A stretch of DNA of 64,000 bases from Micromussa lordhowensis (Eukaryota; Cnidaria; Anthozoa; Scleractinia; Lobophylliidae). Where the stretch lies: positions 19,335,606 through 19,399,605 of the forward strand of contig OZ026607.1 in NCBI GenBank assembly GCA_964020085.1, in the 5' to 3' direction. Under the pieces are notes generated by a model, which saw only the letters and a program-made list of their open reading frames with translations, did no database searches and was not told the DNA's origin. Position numbers and translations under genes: made by a program. Every line of letters starts with the position of its first letter. Position 1 is the first letter of the stretch. Below, one piece after another: positions 53,666 through 64,000 of the stretch.

Positions 53666-55912
53666 ATGGATATCAAAACGTTGCTTCATAATCTCCGTGA
53701 AGAAGTGTCTTGCTCGGTGTGTTCCGACATATTTACCGATCCGAAACAGCTGCCATGCTTACACAGTTTCTGTCTGCACTGCTTGAAACAATGGCATAGG
53801 ACGAGCCATGGCCGCGACACGATCAGATGCCCGAAATGCCAGGCCGTTAGCAGGGTACCTGAAAGTGGCGATCTGAAAGATCTTCCAACCAGTTTTTATC
53901 TGAATGGCTTGATTGATGTGCTGGCGATCAAAGAGTGCCGAAACAGCCAAGTAACATGTGGGAACTGTGAGAAGAAAAGCTCCGAGACTTCTTATTGTTT
54001 CCACTGTTGCATATTTTATTGTCAAGAGTGCGTAACTGGACACAACATTATGAGAAACAACAAAGATCACCGTGTTCTGGCGCTGAAAGACTTTCAAGAC
54101 AAGGATTACGAGGATGTGCTCAAGCGACCCGTTTTTTGTGCAAAGCAACGGCACGAGAAAGAAGAGCTCAAGTACTTTTGTAAGAACTGCGAAAGGGCAG
54201 TTTGCCAATCTTGTGTTTTGATGGATCATCCTGGTCACGCTTTAGAGCACATAGAAGACGAAGCTGAAAGACAAAAGACAGAAATCAAATCAATGATTGA
54301 AACACAGAGGCGTAATTTACAAGCAAAGATGAACGCTGTTAGTAAACTTGATGAAGACTACGCCAAAATCATACAGCGATGCGAAGAGGTGAAGAGAGAC
54401 GTTCAGAGAACTGTTGACAATTTAATTGCCAATATTGAAGCGAAGAAGCAAATTATTTTTGCAGCGGTGGAAGACCAAACAAAGAAATCACTTGAAAGTC
54501 TAACGATGCAAAAGACCGAAATCCAGCATCAAATAGAGGTCATCAAAACATCTTTGGATAAAGCTGATAAAGTTCTAACAAGAATTGCAAATGCGGAAGT
54601 CATTCAAGTCAAAAAGTCATTAGAAACAATCTTGGAGGGAATTGATCAAACTACTAAGGCAACCGAGCATGAGCCGGAAGGTCTTCCGACTTTGACTTTC
54701 GTGCCAAATCAAAAACTGTCGAAGATCGTCAACACCGAAGAAATTGGAACACTGGAAATACTGCACGAAACTAAAGCAAGTCAATCTGTCGTTGAAGGCA
54801 AAGGCATCCAAGAAGGAACTGTTGGAGTTGAAGCACAGTTTGTTCTGACCACAAAAACCGCAGTGGGAAGACAGTGTTACAACAAACATGACCGTGTGAC
54901 GGTAGAGATCAGGGACGAACAAGGACGAGAATGCGCGACGGAAGTGCAAATAAATGACAATAAGGATGGAAGCTACAAGATCAGCTATTCACCCAAAGAT
55001 CCAAGCAAATACAAAGTGACAGTAAAGGTAAACGGCAAACACGTTCTTGGTAGTCCTTTTTCTATTGAGGTGAAATTATTTCAGTTAAGACCTGTTTCTT
55101 CTTTTGGAAAACAAGGTTCGTCTGTGGGAATGTTATACTTTCCCTGGGGGGTGGCAGTGAATGCCAGGGACGAGATAGCTGTTACTGAGAGTGAGAACCA
55201 TAGGGTTCAGATCTTTAATAGTGATGGAAAATACTTAAGATCTTTTGGTCGGCAAGGTAACAACGGGGGCGAATTGAAGTATCCTAGGGGAATAACTTTT
55301 CATAAAAATGGAAATATTTTCGTAGCAGACAGGCATAACCATAGGATCCAGACTTTCAGTGGGGAGGGTGAGTACGTGGGTATGTTTGGTGGATATGGAA
55401 GCCTTCATAGTCAGCTCGGTGATCCTTCGGGTTTATCTGTAGACAGTGATGGGAATATCATTGTTGCTGATGCAGGTAACAAACTGATTAAGATTTTTTC
55501 TCCTGATGGCAAGTTTCTGAGGAAGATAGGTGGGCAGGGTTCTTTTAGTTTTCCTGCACACTGTGTTCAGTGTGATAGATATCTCATAGTGTCAGACCCA
55601 AAAGAACATTGTATAAAGGTTTTCAACTATAATGGAAACTTTCAGTACAAGTTTGGAAAGCAGGGTGGAGGGGACGGGGAGTTTAATAATCCCTGTTTTT
55701 TGTCAGTGAACAAGTCTGGACACCTGGTGGTCTGTGATTATGGTAATTATAGAATACAAATATTTGAACCAAATGGAAAGTTTGTCGGCAAGTTTGGAAC
55801 AAAGGGCAGTAAGTTAGGAGAATTCAATGATCCGACCTCAGTAGCAGTTCTCAGCAATGGCCGACTTGTTGTAAGCGATTGCCGTAATCATCGCATCCAG
55901 ATACTGGAGTGA
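53666..55912 (+). CDS. TRIM-NHL protein (TRIM2/3/71-like E3 ubiquitin ligase), copy 4, intact
   Basis: The 748-residue ORF is in one exon. RING: C16, C19, C31, H33, C36, C39, C55, C58. B-box 1 about 94-140, B-box 2 about 153-190 (CAKQRHEKEELKYFC and following C/H residues). Coiled coil about 195-345. Filamin-type Ig about 390-465. Six NHL repeats about 475-748 form a beta propeller with the DxxNHRIQIF signature. The family ubiquitinates proteins and binds RNA or protein by the propeller top. I place the start at ATG 53666 because copies 2 and 3 share it. This is the only unbroken copy of four. Differences from the others concentrate in the NHL loops. No intron is visible in the coding part. 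Confidence 0.93.
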   Translation: MDIKTLLHNLREEVSCSVCSDIFTDPKQLPCLHSFCLHCLKQWHRTSHGRDTIRCPKCQAVSRVPESGDLKDLPTSFYLNGLIDVLAIKECRNSQVTCGNCEKKSSETSYCFHCCIFYCQECVTGHNIMRNNKDHRVLALKDFQDKDYEDVLKRPVFCAKQRHEKEELKYFCKNCERAVCQSCVLMDHPGHALEHIEDEAERQKTEIKSMIETQRRNLQAKMNAVSKLDEDYAKIIQRCEEVKRDVQRTVDNLIANIEAKKQIIFAAVEDQTKKSLESLTMQKTEIQHQIEVIKTSLDKADKVLTRIANAEVIQVKKSLETILEGIDQTTKATEHEPEGLPTLTFVPNQKLSKIVNTEEIGTLEILHETKASQSVVEGKGIQEGTVGVEAQFVLTTKTAVGRQCYNKHDRVTVEIRDEQGRECATEVQINDNKDGSYKISYSPKDPSKYKVTVKVNGKHVLGSPFSIEVKLFQLRPVSSFGKQGSSVGMLYFPWGVAVNARDEIAVTESENHRVQIFNSDGKYLRSFGRQGNNGGELKYPRGITFHKNGNIFVADRHNHRIQTFSGEGEYVGMFGGYGSLHSQLGDPSGLSVDSDGNIIVADAGNKLIKIFSPDGKFLRKIGGQGSFSFPAHCVQCDRYLIVSDPKEHCIKVFNYNGNFQYKFGKQGGGDGEFNNPCFLSVNKSGHLVVCDYGNYRIQIFEPNGKFVGKFGTKGSKLGEFNDPTSVAVLSNGRLVVSDCRNHRIQILE

Positions 55913-58104
55913 ACATTGCCCTCGGGTTTCGAAACAAAGTGGAAACGATTTATTGTTAGGTTATTGTAATGGCATTCATTATTTAATCTTTTTTTCATTT
56001 TGTTGAATTTGATAAATTCAGTCTCTTAAAAAGAGTAGTTGTAAATTTGCTGGGAAAATCTTAAAGATCTATTTTCAGACAGAAGATTTATTAAGTTGTC
56101 AGGCAGTGATTTTTGGTGGGTGTGGATGGAGCAGGGAAAGCAATCCATAAACGAGTACTGCGGTGCACACACTAGATAAAAACATGGTTCACTGTGGAAT
56201 AGAGTTCACACTCATATCATGATTGAAGCTTGTTAAGTCATGAAACTCTTTTATGGAGGCTGTGCGGTCGAGAGCGAAAAAGAGAAATCTACTTGAAGAG
56301 CTTAGCAAATGCAACAGCCTAGGCTCCATTTATACTGAGTCAAGCGTAGTCATACAGATCTGTGTGGTAAAAACCGGGATTTAAAGCTATAAGTGAAGTA
56401 TTATTGAATTGAAAATAGGTGATGATGTAGTAACTGACATGTTTACAGGAGACGTGTTTCTTATGAACATGTTTAATCTAAACAAGGGCTTCCCAGGCAG
56501 GGGTTTCAGTAGGACGTATGAAACAAGGGTCTCCCAGGGGTTTGGGATATAACAAGGGCTTTGGTTTGGGGGAACAATGGGAGATTATCATCTATTTCAA
56601 GGAAACAAGGGAAAAGTTTGGAATTTTTTGAGAGAACAATTGATATCTCTACTATTTTATATGTAACATGAACTTTGATTAAAAATTTTAAGCAGCAACG
56701 GTGTATATTAAGGGAACACGAAACAAAATGCGAGATTTTTAAGGGACTGGGGGAATATGTTTCCTTCGGAATAGGGATAGGGTTAACACAGTATAATTTC
56801 TTGGGTTGTAAAATCTGGATTTGATCAGAAACTTATTGTGACCTTGAACCATATCCTGTTCTTTTAGCAACTGGTTATCAGGTTATAGATAACCAGTTAT
56901 ACGCTAGAAAATTTAATTGTAGCTTGTACAATAAACGCTGCCGCGGCTTTGATTAGCCTACTTATCCAAGACTGGATTTAAAGAATAGCTAAACCCAGTA
57001 GGAGCGATTTTGAGTTACAGCAAGGCTTAATACGGACAACTCGTTACAGAGACGTTTTTACTTGAGTGTCAAGAGTATAATTCTCACTTACCTTCCTTTT
57101 GCATTCCAGAAATATGCCAAGCGATTGGCTTAAAAAAAGTCGCGCCAATTTGTCATCCAATCAGAAGAAAAATCAAAACCAATCGTGGCTCGCTCGCACA
57201 TGTTTTCCCGCTCTTTGCGTCAGCTACACGTTTTTGCTTGAAATTTTGATTGGTCCGTTGGATTGACTTGTTCCTTTGTGATTGGCTAGAATGAAATCTT
57301 TGGTTTTGGTTTTACGATACTCAATTGAAAACCGCTCTAACAGACAGTCTGGTATAATTTGTGTGGTCCCTAGAGTATTCGTATAAGCGGGATTTGACTG
57401 TAACTACACTTGTAATATCTGTAATTCAAGTTAAAGTATATTTGTTTGTAGCTAGATTTAGTTTAGTTGAACCATAGGTTAGTTCATTTTTTAAAGAAAC
57501 GTTTTTAGAGATGAACTGTGAGCGATATAAAACAATAGTGAATAACTTTTGATATTCATTTGATTGTAAAATTCTCATATTTACTGTCCTAATTTGAATA
57601 AACAAAGTGTGAGTTAAATGAAGTTGCTTGGTGATTTGGGCTTAGATTCTTTCCAGGGAACTATTTTTTTTTATTTTTTTAATTGTCGATGTAAAAATTT
57701 CTCGCAAAATAAATCGGACTAGCGAGCCAACGTTTCCAGACTTGCAAAAAAAGATTGAGGTACTTGTTTTGACTTGCAGCGCAATAAAGTTTTTATTCTG
57801 CTGATTCTTACAATATTCCTGATACGTTAGCGCAGTGATTGTTAAAATGTTTTGGAGTACCCGACAGGTACCCGCGTGCACTGAGGCAATGGACCATTTC
57901 CGAGTTACCTTGTGCCTCGGTTTCAAAACGAGTCTTCGTGCAAAACCGATTTTGATTTACAAGAAAATACACCTGTAGGCGGAAAACATTTTGATATGAA
58001 TGGTTTTGCGTGAAGACTTGTTTTTTTCAGAGACAAAAGCCAACTCGAAAATGGCGTATTGAAAACCTAAAATACACTTTCTACGTCTCTTTTATATGGA
58101 ACTA
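55913..58104. repeat. D segment, fourth copy
   Basis: Homologous to 14677 onward, with several small deletions (for example near 56150 and 56265). No gene. It contains the dispersed CCAAT-rich repeat at about 57110-57335. D resumes briefly at 58313-58456. Confidence 0.75.
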
Positions 58105-58312
58105 CAGTGGAACCTGTATTAAGCGGACCCCATATTAAGCAGACACCCTCTATTAAGCGGACACCAGCTTGGGTCCCGAAATTTTCTTCGCACATTTACT
58201 GTAAAAAAAACCTGCGTTCAGCGGACACCTCTGTTAAGCGGACGCGGACACCAATACTAAGCCATTTTGTTGCACAGAACCTGCAATAAGCGGACACTTC
58301 AAGGGCTTTTTA
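58105..58312. mobile_element. Remnant with repeated TTAAGCGGACACC words (Tc1/pogo-type terminus)
   Basis: It begins CAGTGGAACCTGTATTAAGC directly after a TA of the D sequence, resembling the CAGTGGAACCT ends of pogo/Tigger-type elements. GCGGACAC-type words recur at least six times. It replaces the D segment from GAACTATATTC to the GGGAACGATCG block. Confidence 0.5.
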
Positions 58313-58783
58313 CTTCTGGGAACGATCGACAAGAATTAAGAAAACCACGCACGGGAACCATGACAACCGCGCGAATCAAGAGAACTAAGAGCATTGATGA
58401 AAACAACGATAGCCCTTAGAACCACAAGAACTGCTGACAAGAACCACAAGAAAGATTTTATGTCCCCTGCCCCGTCGCTATGGACTGTGCTTTGCAGTGC
58501 GCATTGCAAGGCTAAGCTCGGTTTGCTGAGAAGAGAACTAATCTGACACAAATCTTTGCCATAATTTCGCCACTAAGTTAAGTGGCCGTTTATTGTAAGA
58601 TTATCTCAAAATACAAACGAACTAGAAATGAGTACATTTTCCCAGCAAAGGTGAGGGCAAACACGCCAAAGCCCTGAACGCGTTAACGTGACAGGGCCGC
58701 CCCACCCAAAGCCAAAGCAATGCACAGTGCCTAAACAATACCCAACCAATAACAACTGAAACATGATTATTGCATCTAACCAA

Positions 58784-59270
58784 GTGGCCCCTGCACACAT
58801 GGTTTCATCTACAACTGTTACTTGTAAACTATGGCGAAAATAGTTAAGTTATATTCAAAGTTAGTTGCAACGTTTAGGAAAACAATTGGCCCCTGCACAA
58901 TTGTTCCCAATGAGGCAACTATATCACAGGATAAAAGCTCTGCAGGAGCTATCGTCTAATAACTGAGTTGACCCAGCACACAAGGTATGATGCCCAAATT
59001 GGAAACCTGCCTTCCCACATGCAAAATATCAACGTAAGTCCCAAGGTTTGATGTACCTTGTAGGAAACGATTGGCCCCTGCACAAACGTTCCCAATCCGG
59101 CAGCTACATAACTGAACACCAATCAAAAGTATGTTGCACTGTTAGCCCCAGCGCAAGAGCTCTGAATGAACCAAGTGGCCCCTGCACACATGGTTAGATC
59201 ACGACATTGTAAAATAAGATCATTCAAACAAAGTTGTACCTTTGAGGAAACAGTTGGCCCCTGCACAAAT
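58784..59270. repeat. GGCCCCTGCACA repeat block at the 3' side of element C
   Basis: GGCCCCTGCACA occurs at about 58788, 58887, 59073, 59177 and 59253. Two contexts alternate: CCAAGTGGCCCCTGCACACA (58784, 59173) and AGGAAACRRTTGGCCCCTGC (three times, about 186 bases apart). These may be the split direct repeats that Ngaro-type elements use instead of LTRs. Confidence 0.6.
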
Positions 59271-60439
59271 GTTCCAATCAGGCAACTCTACATGTATAAT
59301 ATATCTAGTACTGTTGGTTACCAGTAAAATACACCCAATGCAGATACACTTAGCCCCAGTACAAAAGAGCTGCACTCTCCTTAAGGAGAAATGCTATGTA
59401 GACAAATGTTTTGACTTGCAAGCATGAGCATATGGCACTGGGTTAAGTTGGAACTGCCGAAATAATCCCCATTGTGAAAGGGCGCATATAACGTAGAAAA
59501 GCATTGGATTTCCAGCGCCCAAAGGCTCGAATTTGTGTGTCAGACATGCCCTTAGCTGCAGCCCAAAAAGCCGCTCCAATTCTAAAACTGTGTCTTATAC
59601 TGAGCAACACTCAAATTGCAAAACTGAAGGTCTTCTGTTAAAGCGGCAACAAAGAAAGATCGAGATATTGGAGAGGCATCCAGTCAGCAGAAAAGAGGTC
59701 CCGGAGATTGTCCCCGCAAACTTCAAATGGAAACTCTAACAGGAGAGAAACTGGACAAACAGGCTTCTCTCGGTATATGAAAATATCTACTGGATTAGAA
59801 GCGTCACTATGCTTGTAACTCCTGAGTGTTAGCTTGATCGCACTGACAGTACCCTCTCGGGTTTTCAAAAATACCGTTTGACTGATGGCAATTATATTTT
59901 GACGTGGATGATGAGCTCGAGATGTAATTTCACCGACTCTTAGGGCCGCGAAGAAAGCAATAGCATACATTGCCTGAATTAATTTCCTACTATATAATGA
60001 GGATTTTGTGTGTACACATGCTAAAATAATATCTTCAAGTATTGGCAATGTGATGGGTAACCGAGAATCTGCAGAAGGGTTAAGTTTACTATAGCCCCGG
60101 AGAGCGAGTTCAATCAGTTGGGTCAAACAAAGAAGCCAATCTATGGGGATAACTAAGTGCTGATATGTAGCTTGCAACTGTAGAGGCTGCATATTTTTGT
60201 TCAGCTAGAAAGGCAATGGACATGGCCAACGTATGAGTCGAAACTGGAAATAGAGGGGTTTGGAGCTGAAGCTTATCCCTTTTAAATTGCTGCAGAATCT
60301 GCCATGGACAACGATATGTATTTAATTAATGAAGTGGCACTCAAACTCGCTTCTAATAACTGGGCTAGTCTATTACCCAGTTCTCTGGTAGAAGGTGTGC
60401 TGGCAGCGGGGTTGGTGTTGGATCCATACCCCGAGACAA

Positions 60440-60897
60440 TAGGGACATTTAGCACCAAGGTTTTCAGTGGAAATCTCAAACGGCAAACTGCTAGAAGTCA
60501 CGTGACAAAGCGCTGCGGTCACGTTTGGAGTTCTCAACGCGGGTTTTTAACGCCGAGAAGTAGGTTTTCACGTAAGTGATTTACCTGAACGTTTCATATC
60601 CTGAATTTCTGTTTATACCACGTACTCAGTTAGAAAATTAGTAAACCAGTCTTCTTAGTACATGCTAAGATATAATTTTTAGCCAATGAGTGAAAATAGG
60701 ACTTTTTGTTTCCATTTGAAAATCAACAGTGCTGTTGTCTGGAAATTCAATATGGCGGCCTCTTCAAGTGAAATAATTCTTTCATGTCTTCGTAGCTAAA
60801 CCGATAGAGGTCACAAACGTCTAACGCTAAACGCCTAACCTGAAACTGCCGTTTGCGGTTTGCCGTTAAAAAGAAAACTTTGGTGCTAAATGTCTCT
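60440..60897. mobile_element. MITE nested in element C
   Basis: Inverted ends GACATTTAGCACCAAGGTTT and a near-complement finishing TTTGGTGCTAAATGTC, with further inverted AACGGCAAAC words inside. It separates the RNase H and recombinase parts of element C. Confidence 0.65.
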
Positions 60898-61046
60898 AAT
60901 GTGTGGAATTTGTCGACCTGTAAACGGGACAATCTATCAGCTAGCACGTTCTTGACTCCTGGAATATGGCGTGCCCTAAAGAAAATATTGTTCCTCAGGC
61001 AAATAAGAACCATTGCGCGCAGTAACCCAAGCATCTTAGTGTCTTT

Positions 61047-62031
61047 CAAGTAAAATTATTTCGCATTGTGGACAATTACGTGACACGTTAGTCACGCTAG
61101 ATTCTTGCAATGAGTTACCTTGTAACAGACTCAACAAACTGTGTCGAGAGTAACGTCTAGTATGGAGGTTTTCTCTTTTAGTGCTTTCAAACTGAATGCT
61201 AAGAAATTGCGAAGAAAAGGTACAAATTATTGGGAGTCTCGTGGTGTTAATAGTGGTAGCCCTTATTGACTAATTATTACTTTTGTTATTCAGTTGAAGA
61301 TGCTAAAATTTAAGGGGTAGCTTTATTTCTTAGTTACTGAATCAACTAAATTAACCCAAGTTGAATTGCTTCAAAATTTAATTCGCCTGAATCCCTGCGA
61401 GATAGAAGATATTTTTTGTTTCAATAAATACGGCGACAGAGTTGTAGATAGGATAACTTTACTTTTGTTTCTTCGATATGAAAGGCAAGAAAATTGAAAA
61501 TGTTTACATTGTGTTGTCTGACGTAGGGCCTGTTTATAGAAAAAGGATGTCTCTGGTTAGGGGGCGATACTATAGGAGCGAGGCGCAAATTATGTGTGAT
61601 TTTTTTTCTCTTTTTTTTTTTAACCTTCACCTTCCCCGGGCGAGAGAACGTTTCATACATTTCTTTATAAAAAGATGCACACTTTTCACAAACTTAACTT
61701 TGGGGGGGGGGGGGGCGGGGGGGGGGCAGAGTGAACTTGAGTGAAGGCCAGTGGCTTTCAAGGTAAGGAGGAGTGATGAGCCAGCTAATGTTTCTCCTGA
61801 TAGCCTGCGGAGCAAGCGTTTCTGCGTGAAAAATGAAGCGAATAAAAGGGGGGCACTGAAAGATGTGGGGGAAGAAGAGGGGGGGCACTGAGAAAGGAAA
61901 AAAAGCCGGGAAGGGTGAAAACTGTACGTAGAGAAGGGTTCGCTAATTTAAGCCTGGTTCTCATATCCCGCAATCTACCTGCGACGTACTCACCGGTTTA
62001 AACTGACAACGTTCGGCGATCTGTTCCAGTG
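61047..62031. repeat. Fifth, truncated U segment
   Basis: Starts like 24170 (AAATTATTTCGCATTGTGG) and runs colinear with U, with some deletions, to GATCTGTTCCAGTGGAT; there it departs from the other copies. No TRIM gene follows within the window. A poly-G tract lies near 61700. Confidence 0.75.
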
Positions 62032-63430
62032 GATCCCCGGCGCATCTGCGATGGATCGATTGGCGTGAAATGCTTCACCCGCCATTTTGAAAGTAAGCAA
62101 TTGTGGGAAAAATTGAGTTGTTACGTCATACATAGCGTCGCAGATCTCCGCAGATGATGTTCACATAGAATATTTTGATCGCCGACAACCGCCGCCTTGC
62201 CTGCAAAGTTGAACTCAACTCAACTTCACAGGCAGGCCGGCGGTCAATGCCTGGGACAGATTATGTGTCGGCGATAAATGTTCACATATGCCGCAGCGTT
62301 GTCCCAGGTATGTATGTCGGCGGTATACGAGAACCAGGCTTAAATTAAAGCTAAAAAAACGTCTGAAGAAACGCCGTATAATGTTATTTGGCCCTTTCTT
62401 TCCCAAAGATCATCATTGATTGCGGAGGAGAATGTGTGAACATGCAATTTTTTTTTTCCTTTTTATTTTTGAAAGTTTGTCTGGAAATTTCGAATCCGAC
62501 ATAAAAACTGCCCGGTTTGGTCAAGTCTTCGGAGATTTTGAATTCGGAATTTAAAGTGGGAACTTTGAATCCGAGGAGCTTTGTCGTGTAAACGATTTTC
62601 ACTGGAATTGGGATATTTTTCCGCCTGTGATCTTGTAGTTTGTGGTCACAGTCGTAGTCACATTGAAGACTATTGATAGTGGTTGTTCGATGCCTCATTA
62701 TGTTACAGGTCCAGGCAATCACTTTTATAATGGGTAATGCCATATTCCTCAGAAACCAAAACTATCAACGCAAACAATGTTGACGTCCTCCACATAGTTA
62801 TCGGAGACGACGACGATGGCACGATCGAAAACGTCGACGGTTCTGGATGCGGAATTTTGTTTCTCGTTGTCGAGGCAACAAACAGCTTGTTAAACATTCC
62901 ATCATGAACGTACGGGAGTTGGTCGTCGTGTGTAAACGGTTAGAAATCCCAATATCCTTTCAGTGTAAACGCCTACGAATCCGAATACTCTAAAATTGAT
63001 GAATCCGGAAAAATTTAAAGACAAGGACAACTTTTGCAAAAGTGGACTTCTGTCGGCAAATTCGAGGAAAAGTTGGGAAACACACTTTTGTAGATGAAAA
63101 TTATGCGCTGAACACGAAACTCTTGTTTACCAAGTTTGGTTCTGCCATTTTGACCTTCAAATTAACATACATAATTAAGACATGATATCGAGGCTATATG
63201 TTGTAAGACGTCGCAACACAAGTTAAAACTCTTTAAATATGAATAAAATTCTGCGGGTGACAGACGCAGTATGTTTATCAAGTACTACTCTTTACTACTA
63301 GCGTCAATCTCCCTGCGATTGGCGTGCGTGAATCGAGGACGTTCCGTACCACTACTCTCTACTGGCATCAAAGATGGCGAGGGGAACTGCCGTTAGTTCA
63401 TGGCTGAGGATTTGAGGCACATCTACTCCT
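62032..63430. other. Repeat-rich noncoding DNA
   Basis: No gene seen. TTTAAGCCTGGTTCTC near 61948 and its complement near 62329 form an inverted pair that suggests a transposon of about 390 bases reaching back into U5. Words such as GTGTAAACG and GAATCCGA recur in both orientations at 62480-63010, another probable foldback element. Confidence 0.45.
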
Positions 63431-63811
63431 CTACCGGCATCGTATGCTGTAATAACGCGCTGAAGGGTGTTCAGCTAGATTGACAGGGATCACTGTTCCG
63501 TCTTCTACGTTCATTGTTGAAAGCGTGTGCTTGGCAAGGGCAGTATCGACTCGACGGACATCCAATGGCTGATTGTATGACCGGCATTTTGAAACATTTC
63601 TATCAGTTTCTTTGACGTGTCGCTTGATGAAGACTGCTGCCGAGACCAACGTGTTTGGGTATCCATCTTCAGTCTAAGCACTCTAGTTTCTTGTTTTCTA
63701 ACCCGAGCGTTTTGCTGACTATTCGGCTGTTTTCCTTCTTCGTCAACAGTATCGTTACTGTCTAGATCATCAACAGTACCATGATCATTACCCTCATCAT
63801 CATGAACTTCG

Positions 63812-63852
<41 letters not shown>

Positions 63853-64000
63853 GTTAATGAAATCGTCGTCGTCCTCCTTGTCATCGTCATCGCCATCACT
63901 CAGCGCATTCTCAAGGAGAGACTGTCCAGCAAGCATAAGCCTTAGAAACATATGCAAACTTTCTGGGACAATTGCAATAGCATCTTCCGTGCAGACGTTT
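63431..64000 (-). pseudogene. Fragment of an uncharacterised cnidarian repeat-family protein, runs off right edge
   Basis: On the minus strand an open frame enters from base 64000 (TEDAIAIVPESLHMFLRLML), continues through a long Asp run encoded by (GAT)n and a Gln/Ser-rich stretch to IEMFQNAGHTISH, then shifts frame near 63580, where VDTALAKHTLSTMN is readable, and ends abruptly. I recall proteins with this order (AGHT/S-I-S, then VDTALA) as common in cnidarian genomes without known function; this is memory, not a search. The frameshift and truncation mark it as a relic. Confidence 0.5.
63812..63852. repeat. (ATC)n microsatellite encoding poly-Asp
   Basis: About 13 uninterrupted ATC units on plus, GAT on minus, inside the fragment at 63431-64000. 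Confidence 0.9.

Larger units (their letters stand above)
58457..61046 (-). mobile_element. Ngaro-type tyrosine-recombinase retroelement fragment (element C)
   Basis: Minus strand, high to low: RNase H C-terminus (61049-60900, RARHIPGVKNVLADRLSRLQ), recombinase N-part (60479-60282, TPSTRELGNRLAQLL), recombinase core (60192-59638, FFAALRVGEITSR) and catalytic end (about 59590-59460, HSFRIGAA then GRWKSNAFLRYM), so the R, H-x-x-R and Tyr elements are readable in separate frames. A MITE splits it at about 60440-60897. It is a different family from copies A and B. It joins D on the left and U on the right. Frameshifts make it inactive. Confidence 0.78.

Noticed and set aside
58784..59270. Regularly spaced GGCCCCTGCACA repeats as a CRISPR-like array
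   Set aside because: Spacing is uneven (about 75-190 bases), repeats are short and alternate in context, and the setting is a eukaryotic YR retroelement.
62384..62897. Minus-strand ORFs of 119 and 64 aa
   Set aside because: They lie in foldback repeat DNA and show no domain, paralogue or coding-like composition.

Overview
This is eukaryotic nuclear DNA, almost certainly from an anthozoan cnidarian and most likely a stony coral. The reasons are a tandem array of TRIM-NHL genes, dense MITE and tyrosine-recombinase retroelement content of a kind I associate with coral genomes, and an integrated Polinton/adintovirus-type element. Species cannot be set from sequence reading alone.

Region 1 (1-13230) is the right part of a large AT-rich double-stranded DNA viral element of the Polinton/Maverick (adintovirus) type; the left end is outside the window. 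It has a morphogenesis block: double-jelly-roll major capsid protein, single-jelly-roll minor capsid (penton) protein, adenain-like protease, FtsK/A32-like packaging ATPase, several basic or amphipathic virion-type proteins, and two fibre-like proteins that share an N-terminal anchor. It also carries accessory genes: a parvovirus-type phospholipase A2 domain behind a zinc ribbon, an eIF1/SUI1 translation-initiation-factor homologue, and a small two-transmembrane protein. Genes left of 6684 run mostly on the minus strand and genes right of 6755 on the plus strand. Nearly every start codon sits directly behind a TATATA-type motif. DNA polymerase B and integrase are not in view and would be expected to the left. 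The element ends exactly at 13230, inside a host TRIM-NHL coding exon.

Region 2 (13231-62031) is a segmentally duplicated host locus. Its unit is [U upstream DNA - TRIM-NHL gene - D downstream DNA - degenerate YR retroelement - orphan terminal exon of a TRAK/Milton gene]. Four TRIM-NHL copies lie on the plus strand. Copy 1 is cut by the viral element, copy 2 has an in-frame stop, copy 3 has a frameshift, and copy 4 (53666-55912) is intact. Two TRAK last-exon copies are both broken, by different lesions. A fifth U segment (61047-62031) follows copy 4. Because the units are near-identical, later insertions stand out as filled sites against empty ones: a TTAA-flanked MITE, an 8-bp-TSD element, a 994-bp element with 180-bp inverted repeats and a 9-bp TSD, a TA-flanked MITE, several foldback MITEs and a LINE 3' end.

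Region 3 (62032-64000) is repeat-rich DNA with a minus-strand fragment of a repeat-family protein running off the right edge.

The two strongest signals are these. First, differences between the TRIM-NHL copies pile up in the same two loops of all six propeller blades while the rest of the protein is almost invariant, which looks like diversification of a recognition surface. Second, the viral element carries an eIF1-like gene and start-codon-coupled promoter motifs, which suggests it may influence start-site selection on very short-leader mRNAs.
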